Shown: positions 45,198 through 57,175 of the stretch, piece by piece
Numbering within the stretch: position 1 is the stretch's first letter
Layout: every line of letters starts with the position of its first letter
From: Ustulina deusta
Lineage: Eukaryota; Ascomycota; Sordariomycetes; Xylariales; Xylariaceae
NCBI GenBank assembly: GCA_023159155.1
Contig: JAJNNX010000005.1
Span: 558,001 to 622,000 of the forward strand
Reading direction: 5' to 3'
Length of the DNA stretch: 64,000 nucleotides
Program-made: the position numbers and the translations under genes
The notes under the pieces: generated by a model
Seen by the model: only the letters and a program-made list of their open reading frames with translations
Database searches by the model: none
Told to the model about the DNA's origin: nothing

Positions 45198-46865
45198 ATG
45201 GTAGAATGCCCGGTTTGCACGAAGCAGGTCCACTCGTCTAAAATCAACGATCATCTCGATTCAAGTTGTGAATCGTTCGTTATCGAAAATCCGCCTGCCT
45301 CTTCCCCATGCCCTCCAACATCGACTTCGACTCAAGCGAACGGCTCCGTTCCAGCCACCCAAAAACGACCCGCTTCCAGTTTCTTCCACACGCCATCCTC
45401 CAAACGACAAGCGACGTCCATGCTCAACGGTGCTGCAGGGGCTTCAAACCCGAATCCTGCCATTAAACGATCCTATGACGAAGGCCCAGGCCATGAGTCT
45501 TCCGATGGCGATGGCGATGCCAATGCCGGTACCGCCACCAAATCAGATGATGCGCCTCCTGCGCCGCGGAGTCCAGTTGCGAAGAAGATCAGAACGAAGA
45601 CCAATCGCGTTGCGCCCCTAGCCGAGCGTATGCGTCCAGATAAGCTTGACGAGGTGTTCGGTCAGGAGCTTGTCGGTCCGAATGGGGTATTACGTTCTCT
45701 CATCGAAACAAATCGCGTCCCCTCGATGATATTATGGGGTGCGTCAGGCACTGGCAAAACAACGATAGCACGTTGCGTCGCAAACCAGGCTGGGTCGCGC
45801 TTCATTGAGATGAACGCCACGAGTTCTGGCGTCGCAGAGTGCAAGAAATTATTTGCAGATGCTGCCAATGAGTTGGCGTTGACAGGGCGCAAGACGATAA
45901 TATTCTGCGATGAGATTCATCGCTTCTCGAAGACGCAACAAGACGTCTTTCTCAAGCCTGTAGAAGCTGGCACCATCACCCTAATCGGCGCAACAACTGA
46001 GAACCCTAGCTTTAAGGTCGTGAGTGCGCTGTTATCGAGGTGTCGCACCTTCACACTACAGAAACTAACAACGGACGACATACAACGGATCTTGGCGCGG
46101 GCGCTGCAATCTGAGCTTTCCCTTACATCATCGGCACCGCCTCCACCGCTCGACGAAGAATTCCTTGCATACCTCGCCAACTTCGCAGATGGCGATGCTC
46201 GAACAGCCCTCAACCTGTTAGAACTTGGTATATCCCTTGCAAATCGGGGAGAGGTGACAAAAGAGCAGATGAAAGCTTCCCTGACAAAAACCTTGGTCTA
46301 CGACCGCGCCGGCGATCAACACTACGACACGATATCTGCTTTCCACAAATCCGTTCGTGGTTCCGATCCTGATGCCGCATTATATTATCTTGCACGGATG
46401 CTGCAATCAGGTGAAGATCCTCTCTTCATTGCGCGTCGTATGGTAGTCATCGCATCTGAGGATGTTGGGCTTGCAGATAACTCCATGCTGAGCTTAGCAA
46501 CCTCGACATTCACGGCCACACAACAAATCGGCATGCCCGAGGCGCGCATACCATTAGCACACTGTGCCGTCTCTCTAGCGCTGGCGCCTAAGAGCACGCG
46601 GGCATACCGCGGTCTAAGCAGCGCGTTCGCAGCATTGCGTGAGCCTGGTATTGCTGCCTTGCCGGTTCCCATCCACCTACGCAATGCACCAACACGTTTG
46701 ATGCGCGAGCTTGGATATGGCAAAGAATATAAGTATAACCCCAACTATAAAGATGGGAAAGTCAAACAAGACTATCTCCCTGATGCCCTACTGGGCCGCA
46801 AATTTCTGGAAGATCGGGATTTGGGAACTGAAATTGACCCTGATTTGGTTATGGAAGATGCCTAA
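45198..46865 (+). CDS. mgs1: Mgs1/WRNIP1-type AAA+ ATPase with UBZ4 ubiquitin-binding finger
   Basis: A single exon encodes 555 aa. The ATG at 45198 opens directly into a UBZ4-type zinc finger (Cys4, Cys7, His19, Cys24 in MVECPVCTKQ...DHLDSSC), which binds ubiquitin, notably on PCNA. A disordered linker contains a PCNA-interaction-like RPASSFFHT (~58-66). The AAA+ module follows: LAERMRPDKLDEVFGQELVG, Walker A GASGTGKTT (181-189), Walker B IIFCDEIHRF (Asp238-Glu239), sensor 1 IGATTENPSF, and the arginine-finger region SRCRTF. The C-terminal MgsA/WRNIP1 domains are complete (YYLARMLQSGEDPLFIARRM, PEARIPLAHCAVSLALAPKS). The protein maintains genome stability at stalled replication forks. It is a full-length, ordinary family member. 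Confidence 0.96.
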   Translation: MVECPVCTKQVHSSKINDHLDSSCESFVIENPPASSPCPPTSTSTQANGSVPATQKRPASSFFHTPSSKRQATSMLNGAAGASNPNPAIKRSYDEGPGHESSDGDGDANAGTATKSDDAPPAPRSPVAKKIRTKTNRVAPLAERMRPDKLDEVFGQELVGPNGVLRSLIETNRVPSMILWGASGTGKTTIARCVANQAGSRFIEMNATSSGVAECKKLFADAANELALTGRKTIIFCDEIHRFSKTQQDVFLKPVEAGTITLIGATTENPSFKVVSALLSRCRTFTLQKLTTDDIQRILARALQSELSLTSSAPPPPLDEEFLAYLANFADGDARTALNLLELGISLANRGEVTKEQMKASLTKTLVYDRAGDQHYDTISAFHKSVRGSDPDAALYYLARMLQSGEDPLFIARRMVVIASEDVGLADNSMLSLATSTFTATQQIGMPEARIPLAHCAVSLALAPKSTRAYRGLSSAFAALREPGIAALPVPIHLRNAPTRLMRELGYGKEYKYNPNYKDGKVKQDYLPDALLGRKFLEDRDLGTEIDPDLVMEDA

Positions 46866-48224
46866 TCCGTTGGTTAGGCTACGTATAAAGGATGGTAACC
46901 GATTCGAAAGGGCCTAAAGGGACCCATAATGCGACGCTTGAAGCTTGTGTACGTAGATACCACTCTACATACAAATGATGATGTCTTGGACAACCACTAC
47001 CCATTGACTAGATATTCTGTATCGAGGTGATTTGAAGAATGCAGAAGTGCTAGGAAATCGCCAATACACACAGGTACTATCAAATATCGTTGCTTATTGG
47101 CTACCTAGGTAGACAGTGAGACAGATTTCCCAATTAGGAATTGAGGCTAGCACCGTCCTTTTCTTTTTCATAGTTCAGATCAAGGTTGAAGTATGCTTAT
47201 CAGGTGCCGAGGTAGGCGGTGGCTGGATGAACGCCACAAAGGTGGTGGTCGGTGATACCGAAAGTCAGATCACATTCCGGCACGGTAGGTTACAGTTTCC
47301 AAAGACAAGGTGAATCATGTCTGATGTCGCTTCGGTGATGCGGGCTGGTGCATAGAGGATATCTATCTACACAACATACATGATACGATGGTCTATTTTC
47401 TTTCTTGCTCTCTCTTGGAAACAGTGCAACACAAGGCAACACGACATCAAGACAACTGATACGAAGTCAACCCTTCCGCTCTTGGGTCTGGGGACACTTG
47501 TCGATTGTTATGCACGTTCTGTCTATATCGCAATAGTGCATCTCGCATCTGCCAATATCATCATCACCATGGATCGCTCCGACATTATCGCAATTGCTGT
47601 TGTATCTGCGAGCGTTGTTTACATAGCCCTCGCATCATACTTTGATTATCCATTAGACGACCGAGACATTCCTCTGCCACCTTATCATTGAGGTTGTGTT
47701 AGACACATCGATTTCCGGCCGTTGTGGAACATATCTAATCATGCACAGGGCATTGTCGAGGAAACCAAGACACCGACTTCAGAAAAGGAGACATCACGAG
47801 CCGTGGCATAGACCGGATCCCAACTCGAGTTTGACACGCTGATAGTCTGATGGGTATTGATTTTTTCCTCATGTACAATATTTCTCCTCCCCTGCTACCT
47901 TTCAAGTCGTATATGAAATGGAGTCGCACGGTAATAGTGTGATGGAGAGATGGCCATCAACTGTGCTTGAGTAGAGGTCCCCGAGGACATATCTCGCTAG
48001 TGTTCTACAAACAGACAATAGCTGTTCTATGTGTTGTGCTATTATAAAGCATAATTCCGCTTGTTCGTTATAGATGGTGCTCGAAGTTGGCTGTCGAAAT
48101 GACACAGCCACGTCTATGGTGCTGCAGGCAAAAAAAAGTATGCTCAGGTCTAATCCGAGTAACGCCGTCCTATGCATGAGAGTGTACCCAGCCTTTTTAT
48201 TTCGTGAGCACTTCATACGGTCCA
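46866..48224. other. Intergenic region between mgs1 and isa1
   Basis: These are convergent 3' flanks. The only candidate inside is the 40-codon frame at 47569-47691. The other small frames look random. Confidence 0.45.
47569..47691 (+). CDS. Possible 40-aa membrane microprotein
   Basis: The ATG has a good context (ATCACCATGG). The frame MDRSDIIAIAVVSASVVYIA continues through LASYFDYPLDDRDIPLPPYH to a TGA. It would give one membrane helix of ~20 residues followed by an acidic, proline-rich tail. It could be a real single-span microprotein or chance. It has no neighbours or splice signals to support it. Confidence 0.25.
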   Translation: MDRSDIIAIAVVSASVVYIALASYFDYPLDDRDIPLPPYH

Positions 48225-48972
48225 TTATACCATGAAGGACTCGCCGCAACCGCATTCCTCCTCTACACAAATGTTAGATCTATAGGCTATAACTCTACCT
48301 CATCGAGGACAACTTACTTATATTTGGGTTCCGGAATATGAACCGTTGATTGAGCTTATCCTCTATCCAGTCCATTTCACTCCCAATAATGCTGAACAGG
48401 GCTTTGCTATCAATCACAACTTTGACGCCGTCTTGCTCTACCACCTCGTCAAATGTCGCGGGCTTGTCAACGTATTCGAGGTGATATGCTAGGCCACTGC
48501 AACCCCGATTTCGCACGCCGACCTTGATTAGTTTAGGCTCCGGCTGATCTAAAAGTTGACGTAGTTGGTCCACCGCCATAGAGGTGAGCTTCAGTGCGGC
48601 CTTGCGCGGTTTCAACTTGCGCTTGGGTGGGATAGGTTTGGGTTTCTGCGCCTCTTGTTCTGATTCTACATCTGGCTGTGGTAGCGTTTTAGGCCGAGCA
48701 GGCGGTCGTGTTTCGTGTACCAGTGGTACGGGACTTGCGATGGAGGTCTCGGGTATTGGTTCGTTGCGAGGCGACGACGGCAGTCTCGAGGGTAGAGGGT
48801 ATGACTGAAAGGGTGGGGAAGATTGGTGTTTCTCCGGTGTCGCCCATGCCTGTGTCTGTGAAAAACGTCGTAGGATGTGTAGGCACGGCCGCGGCGAAGA
48901 TATGGTAGTGGCATTCAAGCAGTCAAGCAGAACGCCGGACGTCCGCTGAAGCGCCATCCTCGGTGAGCCCAT
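48225..48972 (-). CDS. isa1: Mitochondrial iron-sulfur cluster assembly protein (Isa1-like)
   Basis: Two exons (48972-48318 and 48262-48225) give 230 aa. The first exon carries a long Ser/Pro/Arg-rich N terminus, a probable mitochondrial presequence (MALQR, LHILRRFSQTQ), then the A-type carrier domain: KAALKLTSMAVDQLRQLLDQ, VGVRNRGCSGLAYHLEYV with Cys158, and GSEMDWIEDKLNQRFIFRNP. The 55-nt intron (GTAAGT..TGTAG) is followed by a 38-nt exon encoding EECGCGESFMV. That tiny exon supplies the two other metal-binding cysteines (Cys222, Cys224). The protein helps make [4Fe-4S] clusters in mitochondria with Isa2 and Iba57. The gene is divergent from the ARMH3-like gene. Confidence 0.95.
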
Positions 48973-49663
48973 TGTGATTTTGAGAAGCTGAGACTATCAT
49001 ATGTGGGCTGTCGCATGGAATGAGAAGGTCGTAAATGGCGCGATGAGAATGTCTCGTAAAACAGTGGCACAAATGAAAGCAGGAGAAAGGATTAGGAGAT
49101 GTTCGTATGTACACTTCGAATTCTCGAGGACGAGCTTAGGTTAGAGAAGTATGTTGGTGGGAGGCTACCAATTGTTGGGAGAGATGGCGAAGAATGGTCC
49201 GATGTTGCTTTCAAAGCACCCGGCATCTGATGACATCGAAGCTGCGAGGGTGCCCCGTTTCTGGCCGAGCGCCAATCAAAACGACCATATTGGTCAACCT
49301 CTGTCCGGCCAGGCGGCTGTGTTCGGGTAGGTTCTCTCGATAACGACTGGCTTTATCTCTTGCATACCGTGCATTCTCAGTTGCAATACACCAAATACAC
49401 TGTATCTGCACCAACGGTCCGGGCAGTGCACCCTCGCGTCCTGCGAATGATCACTGGCCTACCGCAGCCGAGTGAAGATACGTATAGGTAGTACCTCCCA
49501 AGACCAGGTGCACCACCAGTCAGTGTCGCGTACCTATCATCGCAACCGCGCTCCTTTGATCAATGCGCTGCGCTGGGGGCAACTAGGTAAATCCTTACCT
49601 AACGGCAGCATGACAGGATGACCATTTCGATCTCGACTGTCTCCCGTCTCTTCCCATCCGACT
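48973..49663. promoter_or_regulatory. Divergent promoter, isa1 / ARMH3-like
   Basis: About 690 bp lie between two oppositely directed starts. No TATA box was identified. The small frames have no support. Confidence 0.45.
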
Positions 49664-51888
49664 ATGGAAGCCTCTCCCTTGACCCAACAGGCACGCCCTG
49701 AAATATTCCAACAGAAGATCGTGAAGCTGTACGAGGCTTTATTCCAGGTTCGGAAGTTTGCTTTCCCCCATGTGAGATATTGGTGACGGGCGAAAACTGA
49801 CGATGCAATCCCAAGGTACGTTAAAATTAGACTTGCCACCGATAGAGTTCATCCGTCGGGGCGCTGATCCCCGTCGACAACCAGGATGATGCCGACGCCG
49901 AAAGCGATAAACCCGAGGGCTTTTGGCGCGAGTTCTTCCTCTTGAAGCCCGACCGAGCGACGTTGTTACAGATCCTTGACGACTTCGGACCGGTCGATTT
50001 GATACACCTCCAGCCTCAGACTCGCCGACTCTTCTTCCGCGCCGTGGCATGTCTGAAGACAGGAAATGGCACAGCAGTCTTGCATGCGCTTGAGGTGGGA
50101 AACTGGTACCAAGACCGACCGCACTATGCCAATTCTAATCAGTGCGGCACAGACCCTCACTACCTTTTTCTCCGCCGTTCTCCCCAAGAAGTACACGAAT
50201 CCAAGTTCAGACATAATCGCGGTTCTGGCTGGACTCGACCATGTTGATACTGTCTTTACGGACTTTGTTGGTGCGCTAGACAGCATCATTCGCAATGGGA
50301 ATACACGTACGTCTTCCCCATCCTGGAAGGCGACATGGTTGTTAATGCAGTGGTCCTACAGTCGAGATTCGGCAACGGGCTGTTGAGGTCGTGTTGTCTA
50401 TCACATCCGGCGCTTATCAAACCAGTCTCTTGACATACTTCATCCAGAGAGATCTCTTCCCAGCTATTATGAAGGTCAGACACCTTGTAGCATCGTCCTT
50501 GCATATATCACTTACATAGTGTAGTTCATTCAAGACTCCGACTCGCCGGATATGGCTCTGGAGCCCTTCACCTTACTCGGACTTCTCGCGAATTATAACA
50601 AATTCGAGTTTCAAAACCCATACCAGCTCAGACTCAATGACTTTGTCAATGAAACAGCTATACGGAAGATTGTCCGATGCGTTGGGCAGACCTGCAAAGA
50701 TTTGAGAGGCCAATACATTGACATTCTCGAGGACCTGCCTGAGGGGTGGTCTTTATCCCACACACTCAGCATGATAGGATTGGGCAAGATTACTCCTGGC
50801 GCCAAACCAAACCAAAAACCGAATCATGATCCAGAAGCAGCAAAGCAGATGTTTGCTAAACTGTCAGTCCCCCATGTCCTAACACGTTGCGATAGCTAAC
50901 GCCTGTCAGACCCGGCGAAGAAGCAGCCGTGTTACTGGGCACATATGATTTTAGTCATGCTAACAAGCTCTTTTGCTTCAATCTGGTCACAATGTCTGCC
51001 GATAAGGGCGAAGAACAACCCATCTCTAGCTTACTTTCCCTAACGTCCTACCTCCTTCAACATGCGTTCCTTTCAAACAGGGCTACAAGCTATGCACATC
51101 TTAGCCTTATGGTATTTCGACTGCTTATCGAGGACCAACTCTTATGCAAACGTATTTGTAGTGAAGAGAGTAAAGTTGCCGTACGACTGTGTCGTCAACG
51201 GCAGCCTTACCTTCCAATCGTCAAAGGAGAACGTATTCTCGCCACGAGTGTGCTAGACACTATGGTTGATGGCATCAACCATAACCTCCGGCGAAGGTTA
51301 GATGTGAGCCTTTATACGCTTTGCGTTGGCATCACATTACGAATCATATCTTATCTGTCGCGTTCTCGAACTCGTATACAGTATCACTGGTCCGAATTGT
51401 TCCGCTCTCTTCTCGCGCTCATCCGATTTCTGACCACGTACGCAACTGATCTAGAGAGCTTATCGCATTTTGAGACATTATTAGATCTCGTCGTTAATCT
51501 CCTCGCCTTGTCACTCTCGGCTGGTGAGGCCTTCCTTCCAACCCCGGCTGCATACGACGATCTGTTCTACAAGGTTGTAGAAAGTGGCGAGGTACTAGTC
51601 AAGTTTCGTGATACATACAACTTATCAAAACGGCCCTCAAATTCAATCGATACTCTCGTCAACGTCACGGCGCACTACAACACTCTGCTAGATTCGGGTG
51701 GCTCGAAGAAGAATCTTACAAGTACGCAAGTAGCAGAAGTAATCAAGCAAGGCTACGAAAGCCTAAGTATTCAGACAAAGGAAGGGCTAGATGGATGGGA
51801 AAGATATCGCGAAGCAGATGACCGAACACTACTGAAAAAGATGGCGAGAGCCACCGTTATGGATGTTAAGATTATGGTACAAGTTTAG
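49664..51888 (+). CDS. Armadillo-like helical protein (ARMH3 / DUF1741 family)
   Basis: Six exons give 638 aa: 49664-49747, 49846-50094, 50153-50306, 50362-50474, 50525-50862 and 50910-51888. All introns are short (47-98 nt), and the phases agree. The opening MEASPLTQQARPEIFQQKIV matches the fungal family start. Further landmarks are FWREFFLLKPDRATLLQILD, VLPKKYTNPSSDIIAVLAGL, LLGLLANYNKFEFQNPYQLR and DLPEGWSLSHTLSMIGLGK. The C-terminal DUF1741 part spans ~residues 400-630 (YHWSELFRSLLALIRFLTTY, LFYKVVESGEVLVKF). The human relative ARMH3 (C10orf76) acts at the Golgi with GBF1 and PI4KB; the fungal role is little known and is inferred. Intron 2 uses the acceptor GGCACAG because the earlier AATCAG breaks the frame. 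Confidence 0.88.
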
Positions 51889-52343
51889 GAAGAGTGTAAT
51901 GACCTAGCATTGTTTGTTAATTGTGAATACTGTTCGGAAGGTGTCTCAATCAATCGTCGGCATTGCTGAAGCTTCTTGGGGCTGATCCTACACACCTCAA
52001 TCAATATACTTCGGCAAGTCATTTCTACGACTAGGGAATTTTTCAAAATTTACTGTACTAATGTTAGCGACTCATTGGCCGTATCGCAACGTTGCAGTAT
52101 AATGCCGGACAAATTCGAGACACCTTAGGCAACCGGAAGCAGTAGCTCCGCCTAGACAGGACACATCTACAGTCCTTCGCCCAGCAGCTACGCCTTCACA
52201 AACATATTCACAATGCATCATTGCATTCATCAAATGGCGACTATCGTGTCAACGTTGGCGGATTTGCGAAACGTGCCATATCATCACTGACACCCACCTC
52301 TGATCAACTCAACTCTGGATATCTCACGACCTCGCGGCTCAGC
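51889..52343. promoter_or_regulatory. Promoter of the oxygenase gene
   Basis: Short intergenic DNA. The frame upstream of 52344 is open but lacks an ATG, so it is treated as leader. Confidence 0.4.
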
Positions 52344-53361
52344 ATGTCTCGGCATTCCCATCTTTTCCGTCCGCCCAGTATTTCGGCTGTAGCCAAGATC
52401 GCCTTGTTCGCGTTCATAGCTCCTTGGCTGTGGAATCTTATATCTCCTATCCTCTCACCGTACTTACCACACGCTCTTCGCCCGTCGACCCCCGAAGATG
52501 CATCGCCGTATCCGGCATATGAATGTCGACCCCACCGCTATTCGACAGAGCTTGTTTCCCTTGACCCGCTCCTAATCTATATCGAGAATTTTCTGCGCCC
52601 ATCCGAGATCACAGAGCTCCTCGAGGCTGGCGAGAGTGGGTTCTCGCCCTCGACGGTTTTCAAGAATGGTAGATTGACTGGAACGCCTGACCGGACTTCG
52701 TCGTCGGCAGGCTTACCACGCGACAATCCCACGGTTGATTGCGTGCTATCGCGCGCCCAGGGCTTCATGGGTAGCATGATCGATCCGAACAAAGATGACA
52801 GTAAGCAATCCTCGAAGTTATTTCCTTGTTTTGGCTACTTTGAAGTATATGATGTATGAAGTCTGCTTTCCGGGGTAAACCAGGCCCTGGAAGCTTCTTG
52901 TAGCTCCAAAACGCAACAGATGATGCTCAAAGTGGCGATAACTGACTCCGAGGATAGTCGGCCCCCCGCAACTCGTGCGCTATACTGCCGGGCAGCTCTT
53001 CAACAAGCATCATGACTGGTATGACACCCCTCAGCCGACGCGCAGAGGGATGCGCGGTCATGGTAGAACGTGGAACCGCATAGCAAGCTTCTTTGCTATT
53101 CTCGAGGACGATTGTGAGGGTGGAGAGACGTGGTTTCCGTACGTTGACAACACACACTCTCGTAGAGACGATGTTCATCATCTCTGGCGAGCACATGAAG
53201 AGGGCGGACTCGCCTTTAGGCCTGTTGCTGGGAATGCGATCTTCTGGGTGAATTTACACGGTAATGGGACCGGAGACGACCGGACTATTCACGCAGGATT
53301 ACCTGTCACGAAAGGGTTGAAGACGGCCATGAATATTTGGCCCAGGAAGTTTTACGACTAG
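52344..53361 (+). CDS. Membrane-anchored prolyl 4-hydroxylase-like 2OG-Fe(II) oxygenase
   Basis: Two exons (52344-52800 and 52958-53361) give 286 aa. The 157-nt intron (GTAAGC..GGATAG) is longer than its neighbours. A membrane anchor spans residues ~17-37 (AKIALFAFIAPWLWNLISPI). The P4H-alpha-type catalytic domain follows: LDPLLIYIENFLRPSEITEL, then RYTAGQLFNKHHDWYD with the iron ligands His170 and Asp172, RIASFFAILEDDCEGGETWF, and HAGLPVTKGLKTAMNIWPR with the third ligand His264 and the 2-oxoglutarate-binding Lys274. All catalytic residues are present. Topology predicts a type II protein of the secretory pathway. The target protein is unknown. Confidence 0.92.
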
Positions 53362-54248
53362 TAAATGATTGTCATTACGTAGCTATCTGTCGTCCCCGGA
53401 TGGAGTCTCGGGATACAGGATAGTATTAACTTTGCACTAATTTCGTCAATGTAGGGCCTTCAATACCTTCTCACCTTCGAGTATGCTCTTTACCCGTGCT
53501 AACAATTTCCCAAGACGTCTTATTCCCACCAGGCACCATGTCCTATTCATACCGAAGAAATCACCCAGTTGGGATTGAAACAGATTGTTTTCTACTTTGC
53601 TGAGAGGGGGTACTGTTATATGGCATATGAAAGTCGAGCAAACAGAGTAGACCATTGGAACTGCAATAACCTAGAAGCGAGACCGCCGGGACTTCGACTA
53701 ACAATAAGCTGACTGAGCGATCCCGTCAGCAAACTTTAGCCTTGAGCATATCAGACGACCCATTCCACGGGACCTAGAATACAAGCCTTAATTTCTATTG
53801 GAACTGTAAGAATTTCACGGGGGTTACACATTGGATATACATGTGGTTAACGACCACTTCTACTCAGACCATCACATGCGTAAGTAATCAGTTCAAAGAT
53901 GGTAGTTTCATTCACTCACCGTTCTCAAGGTTCCGGCCTACTTTGAGCTTTCATGGATGGGCAAAGAGTCTAGCGTACTCGGGTTTTCCCCAGGGGTGAT
54001 CGCCTTGCTCGAAAAGGATTCAAGACCGTTTGGGTTTATGGATTTTGTCATTAGCCCTCGTTCTAATCGTAGATTGTTGCCATTGACTTTCCAGTGAAGT
54101 TGATGGGGCATTTACTAGCCAATTCCGCGAAATCAACGTCGTTTCCTATGTCATCTAACATCTCGAGTGTATTAAGGGCTGAGAAGAGCTGGCCGAAGTT
54201 GTACCATTTGTGCCTCGTTTTGCCGCCTGAGTGATCCTATCATCTGCT
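53362..54248. other. Intergenic region
   Basis: 3' flank of the oxygenase gene and leader of the next gene. Frames on the minus strand (53446-53655 and 54155-54592) are unsupported or antisense. Confidence 0.5.
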
Positions 54249-55958
54249 ATGCACGCCACTACCAAAGAAAATCTCTCGGATAATATTCCTGGCCTCGCCG
54301 AAACATGGAAGGGGACGACCGTGAAGGTTTTGGAGAGTATTTGCTCCTTGAAGATATTTCGAGAACCTAAACTTCCCCTGAAAGTGGCATTCAGTATCGC
54401 GCTTTTCATGCCTCTAGTATATTCATGGTATTCGTTGGAGATGTCAGGTATTACGTTCGCCGCAGGAAATTTCACGCAATCAAACTTGAGCTCCGACTCT
54501 AGCTCAGATGTGGACTCGAATGTGGGCGGAAATGTAACACAGAGCAGTGTTACTGATGGGCTGAGAATGGTGGTTTTTGGTGGAGGTGACATCGCTACAC
54601 CAGCCCTCTCAGCCAGTCAGTGGAATGACCAGGCATATGCATGGACAGAGATAATGTGTCAAAAGGTAACATTCATGCGATTCTCCATTTTCGTGAAGCT
54701 AATGAACTCATAGCTGGGATGTGATACCTACCTTTCTTTCGTCCCGCAGACAGACGGCATGGGCGGCGCTGTCATGTCGAATCAATTTCTCGATGCTGCA
54801 TACAAGCGCATATCTTCCTCCACGTTCGGCTCAAATAGAGACGACAACACGGTTAAACCCGACTATTCCTGGGCAACGGAACAATATCCACGGCCCTGCC
54901 AACATGATTTGGCCGCTCAGGTCGACTCTTTTCTCTCGTCCTCTCTACCACGACGGGCTGCTACGGAATCGCTTTGGGTCTTCAATGTTGGGTATTGGGA
55001 TATTTGGTACCTCGCAGCTCTACCACGCAAACTTGCGACTGAGGTACTTGATTCAAGCATTCGGGATCTATTCTTTCAAGTTGAAAGATTATATCAGGCG
55101 ACTCAAGACCGAGAATTAGTTACATTCCTAGAGTCTTATTCCGACCCGGGTGCCTCTACCCCTATGGAAACAGGATCTAGAGCTGATGAAATCACGCGTG
55201 CACCCTTCCGTATATTCCTCACACGCCTGTTCGACATTTCACTTACCCCTGGATTCGGTAACGCTCGCCCAAGTCCGCCGAAACCGCACTCTACCTCCAG
55301 TCAATTGCGAAATGCAGCGTTCCTAACTAGATATTGGAATGCCATACTCGATGTAGCAGTGAACGATTGGCTTGCTACGTCGGACCCCGAATACTGGTCC
55401 AGCACTGATAAAATTGATATAAAAGTCATCGAAGCCCTTGCCGGCAAGCGATCACTAGCAGAAGTGGAAAAGCCTAAAGAAGGAAGAAAGGAGAAAGATC
55501 ATAATCGAGACAACAAAGAACGCAGCGGCGGTATCTCGCTCCCACGCCGTCGCCTCGTCTCTTACGGCATGTCTGGCTATCTCCGGGGACTGATGATTGA
55601 CCGCCAGTTGCGGAATGCCGACCTCTTCGATCACAACGGGCTGGGAGCACTGCCACCCGAGGACGGATTTCTAGAGATATCAATGCCTTGCGTTTTGAAA
55701 GTCGCAGGCGACAGAGTCATTAAAGGCGGGGTCGTTGATGCCGAGGGAGAAATAGTCGTGTGCCAGGACCCCGACCATTATCTTTTCTACACCGAGTTCA
55801 CCGTCAGTCCGCGCGCGATTCACGAGATCGGTGTACGTGCCGCCAGAAGATTCTTAGACCAGGTCGAAGTTAATTCGGGATGGAGAGAAAAGGCTAGGAT
55901 GCATACAGAACGTGAGCGAGAACGCAAGGGGCACGAGATGACGAAGTTCAGGGCCTAA
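54249..55958 (+). CDS. SGNH-hydrolase-like membrane protein
   Basis: Two exons (54249-54665 and 54714-55958) with a 48-nt phase-0 intron (GTAACA..CATAG) give 553 aa. A membrane segment lies at ~43-61 (PLKVAFSIALFMPLVYSWYS), followed by an Asn/Ser-rich luminal stretch with several NxS/T sites. LRMVVFGGGDIATPA (~104-118) occupies the place of the GDSL block; WTEIMCQKLGCDTYLSFVPQ and MSNQFLDAAY follow. LWVFNVGYWDIWYLAALPRK resembles the block III region of SGNH folds. The nucleophile position reads GGGD rather than GDS, so activity is uncertain. The C-terminal third (DGFLEISMPCVLKVAGDRVI to the basic end) is an extra region I cannot assign. I recognise the general fold only. Confidence 0.65.
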
Positions 55959-57175
55959 AGCTAGCAATCTGCACCTTGGATTAGAAGTCGAAGTTGGGGT
56001 TTCTACGATTGTTGGTTTACATAGGTACTGAAAATGAAATGCGGATATCCGCGAACAGGATACCGCCCTCAAAGAAGCTCAGAAATCAATGTGGTTCGAC
56101 TCCCTACGTCGTATGCACACCAGAAAGGTCTCGCTCACCCCAAGGATGAGGAAACGAACTCGCCTCCATTCCATAGCCGTTACCTAGTTAGGCACCAAGA
56201 TGAAGAAGGAACCATAGATACCTGTGGCTTGATACAATCAGTTGGCTCGGGTTATTTATGTCGATATCACGCTGACATATGTGGAGCTTACTTTCGATAT
56301 CTCCGACGTGGCAGAGGAAAGCGGTAGTCGTATATCTGGTCGCTACGAAGTAGGTCGCCACCGGCCCTCAGACCCAGCCGCCAACGATAATGGGACGGGA
56401 ACGGATGTCGACTTTTTTGTGTCCCTTAGACACGAGTGGGAGAGGAAGGTGCCTGGGTGGGAATCCTCAGGGCCAAGTCAATCCCCTCCAGGTAAGATAT
56501 CAGGTCCTGCTTCACGTACCTCTAGTTTCGCGCTCCTCGGGGTCACTTGCCTTGTTCTAGCCCTGGCTGGCGCCTGGCCAAACTCTCGCTCTCTCGCTCT
56601 CGAGTTCCTATGCAATGGTCAAACTCAATTGGAGGTTCGCCTTCACTTGGCATTCTTGCACACCGAAACTTCCCACACTCAAATTTGAATAAATAAATAT
56701 GGAAGCAAGCATCGCTGGTCTCACGGCTCAAGATAAGTGCTCCAAATAAACAACTCGTCCCTTCTCAACTGTTGATCTGCACTTCCGTACTGCTACCGTG
56801 TAGGTAGCTTACTCAAGTCCAACGCCACTTACTCTTTTCATTTAGTGACCATTATAGGAGCAGAGCAGAGTAGACAGTCCCACCGTTCCATTTCCAACTC
56901 CATTCTCCTCAAGTTCCAATATCTCGTCCATACACTTCTAGTTGTCCTTCGCTTATCAATACCCCAGTGTTCATTAAAAAAACAACAGTCATTCGTTGAA
57001 CAAGTTACTTCAAGTCTTAATACTTTGAACAACCCACTATTCGGGCACATCGATATCAAAAGAAATTCTACCAGAGACAATACCATCCCCTCAGCCCTAT
57101 TCAGCGTGAGCCCTGACGCTTTCACCGCAGGCCCCGCTTCTGACAACGTGACGAGGAAAGCAAGCCGCCGAGAAG
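55959..57175. other. Intergenic region
   Basis: The frame at 56242-56688 lacks an ATG and a domain, although parts of it look coding-like (HEWERKVPGWESSGP). I could not build a gene from it. The remainder is flanking DNA. Confidence 0.4.

Noticed and set aside
56242..56688. 148-codon plus-strand frame with some coding-like stretches
   Set aside because: It begins at TTG with no in-frame ATG, and no upstream exon with a matching donor could be found.
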